A stretch of 64,000 nucleotides of DNA from the NCBI RefSeq assembly GCF_019880365.1, contig NZ_CP082271.1, positions 2,108,001 through 2,172,000 on the forward strand, read 5' to 3'. The stretch is from Pseudomonas sp. DNDY-54 (GTDB lineage: Bacteria > Pseudomonadota > Gammaproteobacteria > Pseudomonadales > Pseudomonadaceae). Both the position numbers and the translations under genes were made by a program. Position 1 is the first letter of the stretch. Each line of letters opens with the position of its first letter. The notes beneath the pieces are model-generated. The model did no database searches and was not told the origin of the DNA. It saw only the letters and a list, made by a program, of their open reading frames with translations. Below are positions 18,761-27,470 of this stretch, one piece after another.

Positions 18761-19109
18761 GCTTGACTCCGCGACTCAGGTTTTTATCGATGGCGGGAGT
18801 GTGCGCGGCGGCCTCGCAATGCAGAAATCGAACGGCGCGAATATGAATATCACCCGCGGTGATGTTGCGGGACATTTCATCAAGGACGAGCGGGGTGACC
18901 GAACGCCGCTCCGCGGCTGAGTGTGGGTATCCGTTTTGGTGGGCTAAAGCCCACCCTACAGAGACAAAGCAGGCAGTTTGTAGGGTGGGCTTCAGCCCAC
19001 CGCGAAATGGTTCGGCTTTTGTTGAGTGGGATTCAGCCCACCGCGAAATGGTTCGGCTTTTGTAGAGTGGGATTCAGCGCACCACGGGCGGCGTCGCAGC
19101 TAGGCGCTA
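18761..19109. promoter_or_regulatory. mexT-mexE intergenic region, with candidate MexT operator at 18840-18863
   Basis: No gene is visible in these 349 bp. The stretch 18840-18863 reads AATAT-GAAT-ATCACC-CGCGG-TGAT. This has the same spacing as the reverse complement of the MexT box I recall from P. aeruginosa (ATCA-N5-GTCGAT-N4-ACYAT) and contains the perfect palindrome ATCACC-CGC-GGTGAT (18849-18863). It sits 80 bp upstream of mexE, a usual position for LysR-family activation. The remainder is taken up by the repeat cluster reported separately. Confidence 0.5.
18938..19080. repeat. REP-like inverted doublet plus 41-bp tandem repeat
   Basis: A hairpin GGTGGGCT-aa-AGCCCACC followed by CTACA (18938-18960) is mirrored by TGTAG plus the same hairpin in opposite orientation (18979-19001), 18 bp apart. 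From 18985 the sequence becomes a 41-bp tandem repeat: copies at 18985-19025 and 19026-19066, which differ at only three positions, and a partial third copy at 19067-19080. Each copy begins GTGGG, carries the AGCCCAC arm and ends in a TTCGGCTTTTG segment. This is a typical extragenic palindromic/REP arrangement lying just after the mexT stop. Confidence 0.85.
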
Positions 19110-20027
19110 TCAGAGGCTATCGGGATCACCCACAAACATCTGGATGCGCGAGCGCAGCCAGCGCTCGGCGGGATCGTTGTCCTGAGCGCCGCGCCAAGCC
19201 ATGGACAGCTCGAAATCATGGCTGGTTTCGAAAGGCAGCGGCTCGGCGCGTACGCCGCCGTTCGCCGCCAGTGCTGCCGCCGCATAATCGGGGACCGTCG
19301 CGACGAGATCAGTACCGGCCAGCAAGCTCGCCAGCCCATTGAACTGCGGTACCGCCAACACCACCTTCCGCTTGCAGCCGTGTAGCGCCAATTCCTCGTC
19401 GATATAGCCGTTGAGGTCACCGGCGAACGAAACCATTGCGTGGGGCCGAGAGCAATAGTCGTCCATGCTCATCCGGCCCGGGATGGTGTCGGCGCGCAGC
19501 AGCATGGGCTTGGGCCGACGCAGCACCTTGCGCTTGGCGTTCGCCGGAAGCTCCTCCGTGTAACAAACACCCACCGATATCTCGCCAGACCCCAGCAGGC
19601 CCGGCATCAGCAGGTAGTTGGCCCGCCGGACCACCAAAACGACACCCGGCGCTTCGGCGCGTATCCGTCTGAGCAAGGGCGGCAGCAAGGCGAACTCAAC
19701 CTCATCGGTCAAGCCGATGCGGAACACCAGTTCACTCGTGGCGGGGTCGAAGGTCGAGGCCCGGCTGACCGCCGTGGATATCGAGTCCAGCGCAGGGGAG
19801 AGCAGCCCGGCGATCTCCTGAGCTCGGGCCGTTGGCTCCATGCTGCGGCCTGTGCGTACGAACAGCGGGTCGTCGAACAGCGTGCGCAGGCGCGCCAGTG
19901 CAGCACTGATCGCCGGCTGGCCAAGAAACAGCTTTTCAGCCGCCCGTGTCACGCTGCGCTCGTGCATCAGCGTCTCGAACACGATCAGCAGGTTGAGGTC
20001 CACGCGGCGAAGGTCGTTGCGATTCAT
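19110..20027 (-). CDS. mexT: LysR-family transcriptional regulator MexT
   Basis: 305-residue LysR activator of mexEF-oprN. The N-terminus (NRNDLRRVDLNLLIVFETLM) with the helix-turn-helix around residues 20-45 (SVTRAAEKLFLGQPAISAAL), and the C-terminus AWRGAQDNDPAERWLRSRI ending GDPDSL, match MexT of P. aeruginosa as I know it. The ATG at 20027 was chosen over an in-frame GTG at 20036 because the family protein starts MNRND. The reading frame is intact, unlike the insertion-inactivated allele reported in some PAO1 lines. Its position between mexS (divergent) and mexE (same strand) reproduces the canonical locus. Confidence 0.93.
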   Translation of the reverse strand: MNRNDLRRVDLNLLIVFETLMHERSVTRAAEKLFLGQPAISAALARLRTLFDDPLFVRTGRSMEPTARAQEIAGLLSPALDSISTAVSRASTFDPATSELVFRIGLTDEVEFALLPPLLRRIRAEAPGVVLVVRRANYLLMPGLLGSGEISVGVCYTEELPANAKRKVLRRPKPMLLRADTIPGRMSMDDYCSRPHAMVSFAGDLNGYIDEELALHGCKRKVVLAVPQFNGLASLLAGTDLVATVPDYAAAALAANGGVRAEPLPFETSHDFELSMAWRGAQDNDPAERWLRSRIQMFVGDPDSL

Positions 20028-20292
20028 GCCGTTCACTTCAAGCTGTGGTCAGACTAAGGTGTGGCCTGACCTTCAGGGTTGCGTCTGCATTCTAGACAGA
20101 TCGGCGTGACGTCGGCATGTCCATTTCCGCTTTGAAGTCACACAAACCTGCAGCGCGTGGTACGTCTTTACATACAGCTCATCATCATTCTTGCGCATGG
20201 CGACTATCGAACGGAATGCAGGCATCGCGGCTGGAGTTGTACCGGCGGTACAGATAGAGTCACTAACACAGTAGTAATCGAGGGGTCTTTCA
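20028..20292. promoter_or_regulatory. mexT-mexS divergent region with candidate MexT box at 20197-20220
   Basis: 265 bp separate the two starts. The stretch 20197-20220 reads ATGGC-GACT-ATCGAA-CGGAA-TGCA, which follows the MexT box spacing (ATRGT-N4-ATCGAC-N5-TGAT as the reverse complement of the consensus I recall) with four mismatches in 15 fixed positions. It ends 72 bp before the mexS ATG. MexT is known to activate mexS in P. aeruginosa. No gene is visible here. Confidence 0.45.
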
Positions 20293-21309
20293 ATGTCCCG
20301 CATCATCCGGTTCCATCAGTTCGGCCCCGCCGACGTTCTGCGCTATGAAGAGCAGGACGTGCCGCAGCCAGGCCCCGGCGAAGTGCTGATTGACATCCAC
20401 GCGATCGGCGTTAGCTGGAATGACGTGCTATGGCGGCAGGATCTTGCCCCGCGGCATGCGCGACTTCCGTCTGGGCTCGGCTGCGAAGCCGCCGGCGAAG
20501 TGCTGGCGGTGGGTGAAGACGTAGACGGTTTCGCCGTCGGTGACCGAGTGGCCAGCTTTCCGGCTCATGACCTCAATCAGTATCCGCTCTACGGCGAGCA
20601 CGCACTCGTACCCCATACCTCGCTCGTTCATTACCCCGAGCTATTGACGCCAGTCGAGGCATCGGTTCTTTACACGCCGGCGTTGGTCGCGTATTTCGCG
20701 CTCGTCGAGTTGGCCCAGCTGGAGCCGGGCCAGTACGTGTTGGTGACTCAGGCGCGCCACTGCACGGGCCCGACTGCGGTACAGCTGGCGAAGGCCTTGG
20801 GCGCGCGCGTGGTGGCGACTTGCGACACCGCCGAAGACCGGGATTTTTTGCGCGAGCTGGGCGCTGAAACGGTCATTGTTACCGAAGAAGAGGATTTGGT
20901 CGGGCGCCTGCAGAAGATCACCGGCGGCGCCGGCGTCGAGGTGGTTCTGGACGGTTGCGGCGGTTCGCAGATGAAGTTGCTCGGTGATGTGATCGCACCG
21001 CGCGGCAAGCTGATTCTTTACGGGCTTAACGGTGGCAACGAGACGGCCTTTCCAGCCTGCGCGGCGTTCAAGAAGAACTTCAAGTTCTTCCTGCATTGCT
21101 TGTGTGACTTCACCGGCCAGCCGGAACTGGGCATCAAGCAGAACCGCGAGGCGGTTGAGCGCGCATTGCTGCATATCAACCAGCTCACCGCAGACCGGTT
21201 GATCACGCCTCAGGTCGACAAGGTGTTCGGTTTCGAGGAAGTCGTGGCTGCACACGAGTACGTAGAAAGTGGCATACCACGTGGGCGCGTTGTGCTACGC
21301 GTCCGGTGA
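20293..21309 (+). CDS. mexS: MexS, zinc-type NADPH:quinone oxidoreductase-like regulator of mexEF-oprN
   Basis: 338-residue medium-chain dehydrogenase/reductase. The N-terminal GroES-like domain (LGCEAAGEVLAVGEDV) is followed by a Rossmann domain (residues ~120-290) with a nucleotide-binding segment QYVLVTQARHCTGPTAVQLAKALGARVVATC. In P. aeruginosa, loss of MexS derepresses mexEF-oprN through MexT, probably because a toxic electrophile accumulates. The divergent placement next to mexT is the diagnostic feature. Usual structural-zinc cysteine clusters are absent, as expected for quinone-oxidoreductase-like members. Confidence 0.88.
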   Translation: MSRIIRFHQFGPADVLRYEEQDVPQPGPGEVLIDIHAIGVSWNDVLWRQDLAPRHARLPSGLGCEAAGEVLAVGEDVDGFAVGDRVASFPAHDLNQYPLYGEHALVPHTSLVHYPELLTPVEASVLYTPALVAYFALVELAQLEPGQYVLVTQARHCTGPTAVQLAKALGARVVATCDTAEDRDFLRELGAETVIVTEEEDLVGRLQKITGGAGVEVVLDGCGGSQMKLLGDVIAPRGKLILYGLNGGNETAFPACAAFKKNFKFFLHCLCDFTGQPELGIKQNREAVERALLHINQLTADRLITPQVDKVFGFEEVVAAHEYVESGIPRGRVVLRVR

Positions 21310-21370
21310 GCAGGGCTGGCTGAACGGGCCCTCTCATCGCTTCACAGAAACTTTTCCCTGACGCCCCAAG

Positions 21371-21405
21371 TCCTCCGAAGACAGGTTATTCACCTTAACG
21401 GAGGA
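21371..21405 (+). promoter_or_regulatory. Hairpin that sequesters the Shine-Dalgarno of the SDR-ku-polymerase operon
   Basis: TCCTCCG (21371-21377) pairs perfectly with CGGAGGA (21399-21405), which is the Shine-Dalgarno of the gene starting at 21412. An inner stem AGGT (21383-21386) / ACCT (21392-21395) with a 5-nt loop stacks inside. Formation would block ribosome access, so translation should depend on melting or on a trans-acting RNA or protein. Pairing is seen directly; regulation is inference. Confidence 0.55.
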
Positions 21406-21411
21406 TTTTTC

Positions 21412-22269
21412 ATGGCCGACGAAAACCAAACCCTGCCGCCACAACATCAACCCGAGCCCGGCAAAGAGGGGTTGATGAACCCCAAGCCTGAATTCAAGGG
21501 TGAGGATTACAAGGCCGCCGGTAAATTGCAGGGCAAGGTGGCCATTATCACGGGTGGCGACAGCGGCATTGGCCGTTCGGTGGCGGTGCTCTATGCGCGC
21601 GAAGGAGCCGATGTCGCGATCCTGTATCTCGATCAGCATCAGGATGCCGAAGAAACCCGTCGGGTGGTCGAGGGCCATGGTCGTCAATGCTTGACCTTTG
21701 CAGGCGACGTTGCTGATCGCGATGTCTGCCGCCGGGTGATAGACGAGACATTGGCGAAGTTCGGCAAGCTCGACATTCTGGTCAACAACGCCGCGGAACA
21801 GCATCCGCAGAAAGGGCTTGAGGACATCAGCGAAGAGCAGTGGGAAAAGACTTTCCGCACCAATATCTTCGGCATGTTTCAGATGACCAAGGCCGCGCTG
21901 CCGCATCTCAAGGCAGGCGCATCCATCATCAACACCACCTCGGTGACCGCCTACAAGGGCAGCCCGCAATTGCTGGATTACTCTGCCACCAAGGGCGCGA
22001 TTACAGCGTTTACCCGTTCGTTGTCGATGAACCTGGCCGAACGTGGAATACGTGTGAATGGTGTGGCGCCTGGTCCGATCTGGACGCCGTTGATCCCCTC
22101 GACCTTCGATGAAGACAAAGTCGCGAAATTTGGCGCGAATGTACCCATGGAGCGCCCAGGACAACCCGACGAAGTTGCGCCGGCCTACGTGTATCTCGCA
22201 AGCAGCGATGCGTCTTACGTCAGCGGGCAGGTGATTCATGTGAATGGCGGAACCGTGGTCAACGGCTAG
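21412..22269 (+). CDS. Short-chain dehydrogenase/reductase, YghA/GSP39-like stress type
   Basis: 285-residue SDR with an extra polar N-terminal arm (residues 1-~38, rich in P, Q and E) typical of the YghA / B. subtilis general stress protein 39 group. Motifs: cofactor loop TGGDSGIG (~47-54), NNAA at ~127, catalytic S in INTTSVTAYKG, and YSATK with catalytic Tyr and Lys. The C-terminal YVSGQVIHVNGGTVVNG closes the family pattern. The substrate is unknown; relatives act on aldehydes or sugars. It is first in a probable operon with ku (22-bp gap) and the polymerase gene, behind an SD-masking hairpin. Confidence 0.85.
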   Translation: MADENQTLPPQHQPEPGKEGLMNPKPEFKGEDYKAAGKLQGKVAIITGGDSGIGRSVAVLYAREGADVAILYLDQHQDAEETRRVVEGHGRQCLTFAGDVADRDVCRRVIDETLAKFGKLDILVNNAAEQHPQKGLEDISEEQWEKTFRTNIFGMFQMTKAALPHLKAGASIINTTSVTAYKGSPQLLDYSATKGAITAFTRSLSMNLAERGIRVNGVAPGPIWTPLIPSTFDEDKVAKFGANVPMERPGQPDEVAPAYVYLASSDASYVSGQVIHVNGGTVVNG

Positions 22270-22291
22270 TGTGACCCAATAGGAGAAAGCT

Positions 22292-23290
22292 ATGCCTCGC
22301 ACGATCTGGAAGGGTGCCGTCAGCTTCGGCCTGGTTCACATCCCAGTTGCCCTGGTCCCCGCCACCTCCCGCTCGGGGATTGACTTCGACTGGCTGGACA
22401 AGCGCAGCATGGACCGGGTGGGCTACAAGCGGATCAATAAGACCACCGGCGAAGACATCGAGAGCGAGAACATCGTCAAAGGCGTGGAGTACGAGAAGGG
22501 CAACTACGTCGTGATCAGCGACGACGAGATCAAGGCTGCCCATCCCAAAGCGACGCAGACGGTGGACATCGTCGCCTTTGTCGATGCGAAGGACATATCG
22601 TTCCTCTATATCAACACGCCTTACTACCTGACGCCTGACCGCCGTGGCGAGAAGGTCTATGCATTGCTTCGCGAGGCGCTGATTCAGTCTGGCAAGGTGG
22701 GGATCGCCAACGTCGTGCTGCGCAATAAGCAGCACTTGGCGGTCGTGATGCCGCTGGGCAAAGCGCTGGTGATGAATACCTTGCGCTGGGCCGATGAGGT
22801 GCGTGGGGTCGAGTATCTCGAGATGAAGGACGAGGCGCTCAACGCCGATCTCAATCCGCGCGAGCTGGACATGGCCAAGCGACTGATTGAAGACATGAGC
22901 GAGGAATGGAATCCCGACCAGTACAAAGACACGTTCCAGGATCAGATCATGGATCTGGTGGAAACCAAAGCCCGCGAAGGCAAGATCGAAGCCGTCGGCG
23001 GGCCGGAAGAAGCCGTGGATCGCCGCAGCGCGGATGTGATCGACCTGACCGAACTGCTCAAGCGCAGCCTGGCGGGCAAGACGGCAAAGAAAGCCGCGCC
23101 GGCTGAAGCGGCCGATGACGACGAGGAAGCCAGCGACGAAGAGGCGGCGCCTCGCAAGCGCACTGCAAGCAAAGCCACGACGAGCAAGAAGGCGCCGGCC
23201 AAGTCCACGGCGAGCAAATCATCAGGAAGCAAGACGTCCAGCACGCGCAAGCCCGCAGCCAGTAAACCGAGCAGCAAGAAGGCCGGCTGA
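22292..23290 (+). CDS. ku: Ku, DNA end-binding protein of bacterial non-homologous end joining
   Basis: 332 residues. The Ku beta-barrel core opens with RTIWKGAVSFGLVHIPVAL and contains DFDWLDKRSMDRVGYKRINKTTGED; the core runs to about residue 255. Ku homodimers thread onto double-strand ends and recruit LigD. The last ~70 residues form a low-complexity Lys/Ser/Ala tail, a variable extension known in several bacterial Ku proteins to contact DNA. SD AGGAG lies upstream of the ATG. The gene is 22 bp behind the SDR and 17 bp ahead of the LigD-type polymerase, so the three are probably co-transcribed. Confidence 0.95.
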   Translation: MPRTIWKGAVSFGLVHIPVALVPATSRSGIDFDWLDKRSMDRVGYKRINKTTGEDIESENIVKGVEYEKGNYVVISDDEIKAAHPKATQTVDIVAFVDAKDISFLYINTPYYLTPDRRGEKVYALLREALIQSGKVGIANVVLRNKQHLAVVMPLGKALVMNTLRWADEVRGVEYLEMKDEALNADLNPRELDMAKRLIEDMSEEWNPDQYKDTFQDQIMDLVETKAREGKIEAVGGPEEAVDRRSADVIDLTELLKRSLAGKTAKKAAPAEAADDDEEASDEEAAPRKRTASKATTSKKAPAKSTASKSSGSKTSSTRKPAASKPSSKKAG

Positions 23291-23307
23291 GCCGACGAGG
23301 TCAACGC

Positions 23308-24231
23308 ATGCCCGCAAAGTCTGGCAAGAGCAGCCGCCCCAATGTGGGCGGCATCGGCATCAGTAATCCGCAACGGGTAATCGATGAGAAAAGCGGCGCG
23401 ACCAAGTTGCAACTCGCTGAGTATTACCTGGCGGTGGGTGAGCGGCTTGTTCCGCACCTGCGCAATCGCCCTCTGTCGATTGTCCGGGCGCCGGAAGGCG
23501 TGAATGGAGAGCGGTTCTTCCAACGCCATTGCGGCCGGCTGAAAATGCCGCACATGCGCGTTCTGGATAAGTCCCTTGACCCGGAACATGCACGTTTGAT
23601 CCAGGCGGACACCGTCACCGCTGTTGTCGAAGCCGCACAGATGGGAACGATCGAGTTCCACACCTGGAACGCTCGCAGCGACCGTATAGATCGGCCGGAC
23701 CGCATCATCTTCGATCTCGACCCGGACCCGGCACTGCCCTGGTCCCGCATGGTCGAAGCGACTGACATGACGCTGGAATTGCTGGATGAGCTGGGCCTCA
23801 AGGCGTTTCTAAAGTCCAGTGGAGGCCGCGGCATGCATGTGGTTGTACCGATCGACCGTCGACATAGCTGGGAATGCGCCAACGCCTTTGCCCGTGGCGT
23901 GACGACGCGCCTGGCTGCCGAAGCGCCGGAGCGGATTGTGGCAAAGATGGGTCCGAAGAATCGGGTCGGCAAGATCTTCGTCGATTATCTGCGCAACCAG
24001 CGCGGCGCCAGCACCGTGGCGGCATATTCGGTTCGCGCGCGGCCGGGTCTGTCCGTCTCAGTGCCCATCGGTCGCGAAGAGCTGGAGCAGATTGGCGGCG
24101 CGGATCGCTGGAACATACTCAATCTGCACGAGCGGTTGCAGCAATTGGCTACCGATCCCTGGGCGGATTACGCATCGACGCGCCAGTCGATTTCGGCACG
24201 CCTTCTCACGTCGTTGGGTGCCAGCGCCTGA
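23308..24231 (+). CDS. Stand-alone LigD-type polymerase (PolDom, AEP primase fold)
   Basis: 307 residues corresponding to the POL domain of LigD alone, with no ligase or phosphoesterase. Catalytic residues are intact: the metal-binding DxD in IIFDLDPDPALPW, the His in SGGRGMHVVVPI, and the third Asp in VGKIFVDYLRNQRGAST. Such enzymes add NTPs or dNTPs at broken ends during end joining. It starts like the linker-POL junction of LigD (VGGIGISNPQRVID). The usual pseudomonad LigD is a single PE-LIG-POL protein, and a separate LigD begins at 62310, so this is either a duplicated or a split-off polymerase. Placement directly after ku supports a role in repair. Confidence 0.9.
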   Translation: MPAKSGKSSRPNVGGIGISNPQRVIDEKSGATKLQLAEYYLAVGERLVPHLRNRPLSIVRAPEGVNGERFFQRHCGRLKMPHMRVLDKSLDPEHARLIQADTVTAVVEAAQMGTIEFHTWNARSDRIDRPDRIIFDLDPDPALPWSRMVEATDMTLELLDELGLKAFLKSSGGRGMHVVVPIDRRHSWECANAFARGVTTRLAAEAPERIVAKMGPKNRVGKIFVDYLRNQRGASTVAAYSVRARPGLSVSVPIGREELEQIGGADRWNILNLHERLQQLATDPWADYASTRQSISARLLTSLGASA

Positions 24232-24389
24232 TTCGACCAGCGGCCTGTTCATTGGAAAATCTCCAGCTAGCCTTGAACTAGCGTAGCGAGAGTGCGCCGA
24301 ACTCATCCGCCAGCCCGCAGGAACCATTCCAGAGCGGTTGCAGTCGATGTTTAGGATGAGCAGAAGATAATTAGAAACAGGAGATACCG

Positions 24390-27300
24390 ATGACCGTGCG
24401 AGTATCCCGGCGACAGTTCCTGAAGTTTGGTGCGGCTGGTGTGGGCGCATCGAGCATGGCCATGATGGGATTTGCGCCTGATGAAGCCGTAGCGTCGATA
24501 CGTCATTTCAAACTGACCGGCGCCAAAATCTCACGCAACATTTGCACCTACTGCTCAGTAGGCTGCGGCATGTTGCTCTATTCGCGCGGTGACAGTTCCG
24601 CCAACGTGATCGATGACATCTACCACGTTGAAGGCGACCCGGATCACCCGGTGAGTCGCGGCTCGCTCTGCCCACGGGGCGCTGGCGTGCTGGACTTCAT
24701 CAAGAGCGAATCACGAGTCAAATACCCCGAAGTGCGCGAGCCGTTCACCAACGAATGGAAGCGCATCAGCTGGGATGAAGCCTTCACGCGCATCGCGCGT
24801 CACATGAAGGATGACCGAGACAAGAATTTCGAGACGCATGACGAGCAGGGGCGACTGGTCAACCGCTGGTTGACGACGTCGATGGTAGCGGCTTCGGCCT
24901 GCACCAACGAGACGGCGTACATCACGCAGAAGATCACCCGAGCACTCGGCATTCTCCAGCTCGACAACCAGGCGCGCGTTTGACACGGACCAACGGTGGC
25001 AGGTCTTGCCCCAACATTTGGTCGCGGTGCCATGACGAACCATTGGGTCGACATCGCAAACGCTAACGTCATCCTGTCGATGGGTGGCAACTCTGCTGAA
25101 GCGCATCCGGTGGGCTTCCGCTGGGTCATGCATGCCAAAGAGCGCAGCAATGCGATCCTTATTTCGATTGATCCTCGCTTCAACCGCACGACGGCGGTGG
25201 CGGATTACCACGCCTCGATCCGTACCGGCACGGATATCGTGTTCCTCGGTGGGTTCATCAGCTATCTGATCGAGTCGGACCGTTACGCTCACGAATATGT
25301 CCGGGAATACACCGACGCCAGCCTGATCGTGGCTGAAGGCTTTGGTTTCGATGAAGGGCTCTTCACCGGTTACAACGCTGAGGATAAAACCTACGATCGC
25401 GAAACCTGGAACTTCGAGTTGGATGAGCGTGGCTTCGCACGCACCGACCCGACGCTGCAGGATCCTCGCTGCGTCTTTCAGCTGATGCGTGAGCATTACA
25501 GTCGCTACACCATCGACCAGGTCGAGAATATCTGCGGCATGCCGCGGGATAAGGTGCAGCAGTTGTGGGACCTGATGGCGCAAACGTCCGCGCCAGACAA
25601 GACCATGACGATTCTCTACGCCCTCGGCTGGACGCAGCACACCATCGGTTCGCAGATCATCCGTTGCGGGGCAATGGTGCAGCTTCTTCTCGGCAACATG
25701 GGCATGCCAGGTGGCGGTGTAAACGCCTTGCGCGGGCACTCCAACATTCAGGGTCTGACGGACATCGGCTTACTGTCCAACCTTCTGCCGGGCTACCTGA
25801 ATCTGCCGTCCGTGGATCTTCAGTCGTACGAAGACTACATGAAGACGCGCATCAAACCGCCGCTGCGGGAAGGCGAGGTCTCGTACTGGAAATTCTACGA
25901 GCGCTTCTTCGTCAGCTTGATGAAGGAGTGGTATGGCGACGTCGCGACGGCTGAGAACAACTGGTGCTACGACTGGTTGCCGAAGCTGTCTGTGCCGATA
26001 TACGACGTGCTCTATGCCATCAACGACATGACGCTTGGCAAGATGACCGGCGCCTTCTGCCAGGGCTTCAATATCCTGGCGGCCTTCCCGAACAAGGCGA
26101 AGGTCATGGACGGTCTGTCGAAGCTCAAGTACTTCGTGATCATGGATCCGCTGACCGTGGAGACGGGCGAGTTCTGGAAGAACTTCGGTGAGTATCACGA
26201 CGTCGATCCTTCGCAGATCGGTACTGAAGTCTTCCGCTTGCCAACGACCTGCTTCGCCGAAGATGACGGCTCCATTACCAACAGCTCGCGCTGGCTACAG
26301 TGGCACGACAAAGCAGCACCGGGACCGGGCGAATCGATGACCGATACCGAGATCCTCGGTGAGGTGATGCTGCGCTTGAAGGTGATGTATCAGGAGGAGG
26401 GCGGCGCGTTCCCCGATCCGATTCTGAACCTGGCCTGGAACTACAAGGATCCGAAATTCCCGCGGGCGGAGGAGTTGGCCAAGGAATATAACGGACGGGC
26501 GCTGGTGGACCTGACCGATGAAAGCGGGCAGATCATTCGTCGCAAGGGCGAGCTGCTGAAGGATTTCAGCGAGCTGCGCGACGATGGCTCCACGGCCTGC
26601 GGTTGCTGGATCTATTCCGGCGCTTGGACCGAAGACGGCAACATGATGGCCCGGCGCGACAATTCAGACCCCTACAACACGGGCAACACGCTGGGCTGGG
26701 CCTGGGCTTGGCCGATGAACCGTCGGCTGCTCTACAACCGTGCGTCCGCTCGCCCGGATGGCACGCCCTGGGCACCGAATAAGGCGTTCGTCTGGTGGAA
26801 CGGTGAGCGCTGGACCGGGGCGGATGTGCCGGACTTCCCACTGACGTCGCCGCCGTCGCAGGGGGTGGGGCCGTTCATCATCACGCAGTCCGGGGGTGGG
26901 CATTTCTTCGCCTGTGAGTGGTTGAACGAAGGGCCCTTCCCGGAACACTACGAGCCGATGGAAACGCCCATCGACCGCAATCCGATGAGCCCGGAAAACC
27001 CGCTGGCGCTGAACAATCCGATCGCGAGGGTGTTCGAGCAGGATCGCGATTCGTTCGGTTCCAACAAGGAGTTTCCGTATGCGGCGACAACCTATCGACT
27101 GACCGAGCACTTCCACTACTGGACGACCCATGCGCGACTCAATGCGATCGCCCAGCCGGAGAAGTTCATCGAGATAGGCGAGGTTCTGGCCGCGGAACTG
27201 GGAATTTCAGCCGGCGAGCGCGTGCGGGTGTCGTCGAAGCGGGGCTTTATCACTGCGGTCGCTGTGGTGACCAAGCGGATGGTGCCCCTGCAAATCGATG

Positions 27301-27470
27301 GCCGAACAGTGCATCAGATCGGTATACCCATTCATTGGGGCTTCAAAGGTGTGGCGAAGAAGGCACACCTGACCAACACCCTCACTCCGTTCGTGGGTGA
27401 CGGCAATACACAGACGCCGGAATTCAAGTCGTTTCTGGTGAACGTGGAGAAGATTGGAGGAGCCGTCTGA
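24390..27470 (+). CDS. fdnG: Formate dehydrogenase-N-type major subunit, selenoprotein (Sec198)
   Basis: 1026-residue catalytic subunit that oxidises formate at a bis-MGD molybdenum/tungsten centre in the periplasm. The frame is interrupted only by TGA at 24981-24983, in the context QARV-U-HGPTVA, exactly where selenocysteine sits in E. coli FdnG/FdoG. A SECIS hairpin follows and the frame continues without a shift. The N-terminus carries a Tat signal (SRRQFLK, residues 6-12). One 4Fe-4S cluster is bound by C52, C55, C59 and C94. The C-terminal dinucleotide-binding domain is present (LNAIAQPEKFIEIGEVLAAELG). The stop overlaps the fdnH start (TGATG). Without Sec insertion the product would be a 197-residue stub. 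Confidence 0.96.
24981..25022 (+). promoter_or_regulatory. Sec codon (TGA) and bacterial SECIS element in fdnG
   Basis: The TGA at 24981 is followed 14 nt later by a mini-hairpin GGCA-GGTCT-TGCC (24998-25010). The GGTCT apical loop is the signature bound by SelB in E. coli fdhF/fdnG SECIS elements. The surrounding bases also closely follow the E. coli fdnG sequence. It directs selenocysteine insertion instead of termination. Confidence 0.9.

Noticed and set aside
18859..19342. Open frames running through the REP-like repeats
   Set aside because: They arise from the repeat period and the antisense of mexT; no start signals or domain content.
24978..24998. fdnG as a pseudogene or two separate genes
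   Set aside because: Frame is unchanged across the TGA, the residue context is the conserved Sec site, and a SECIS hairpin follows.
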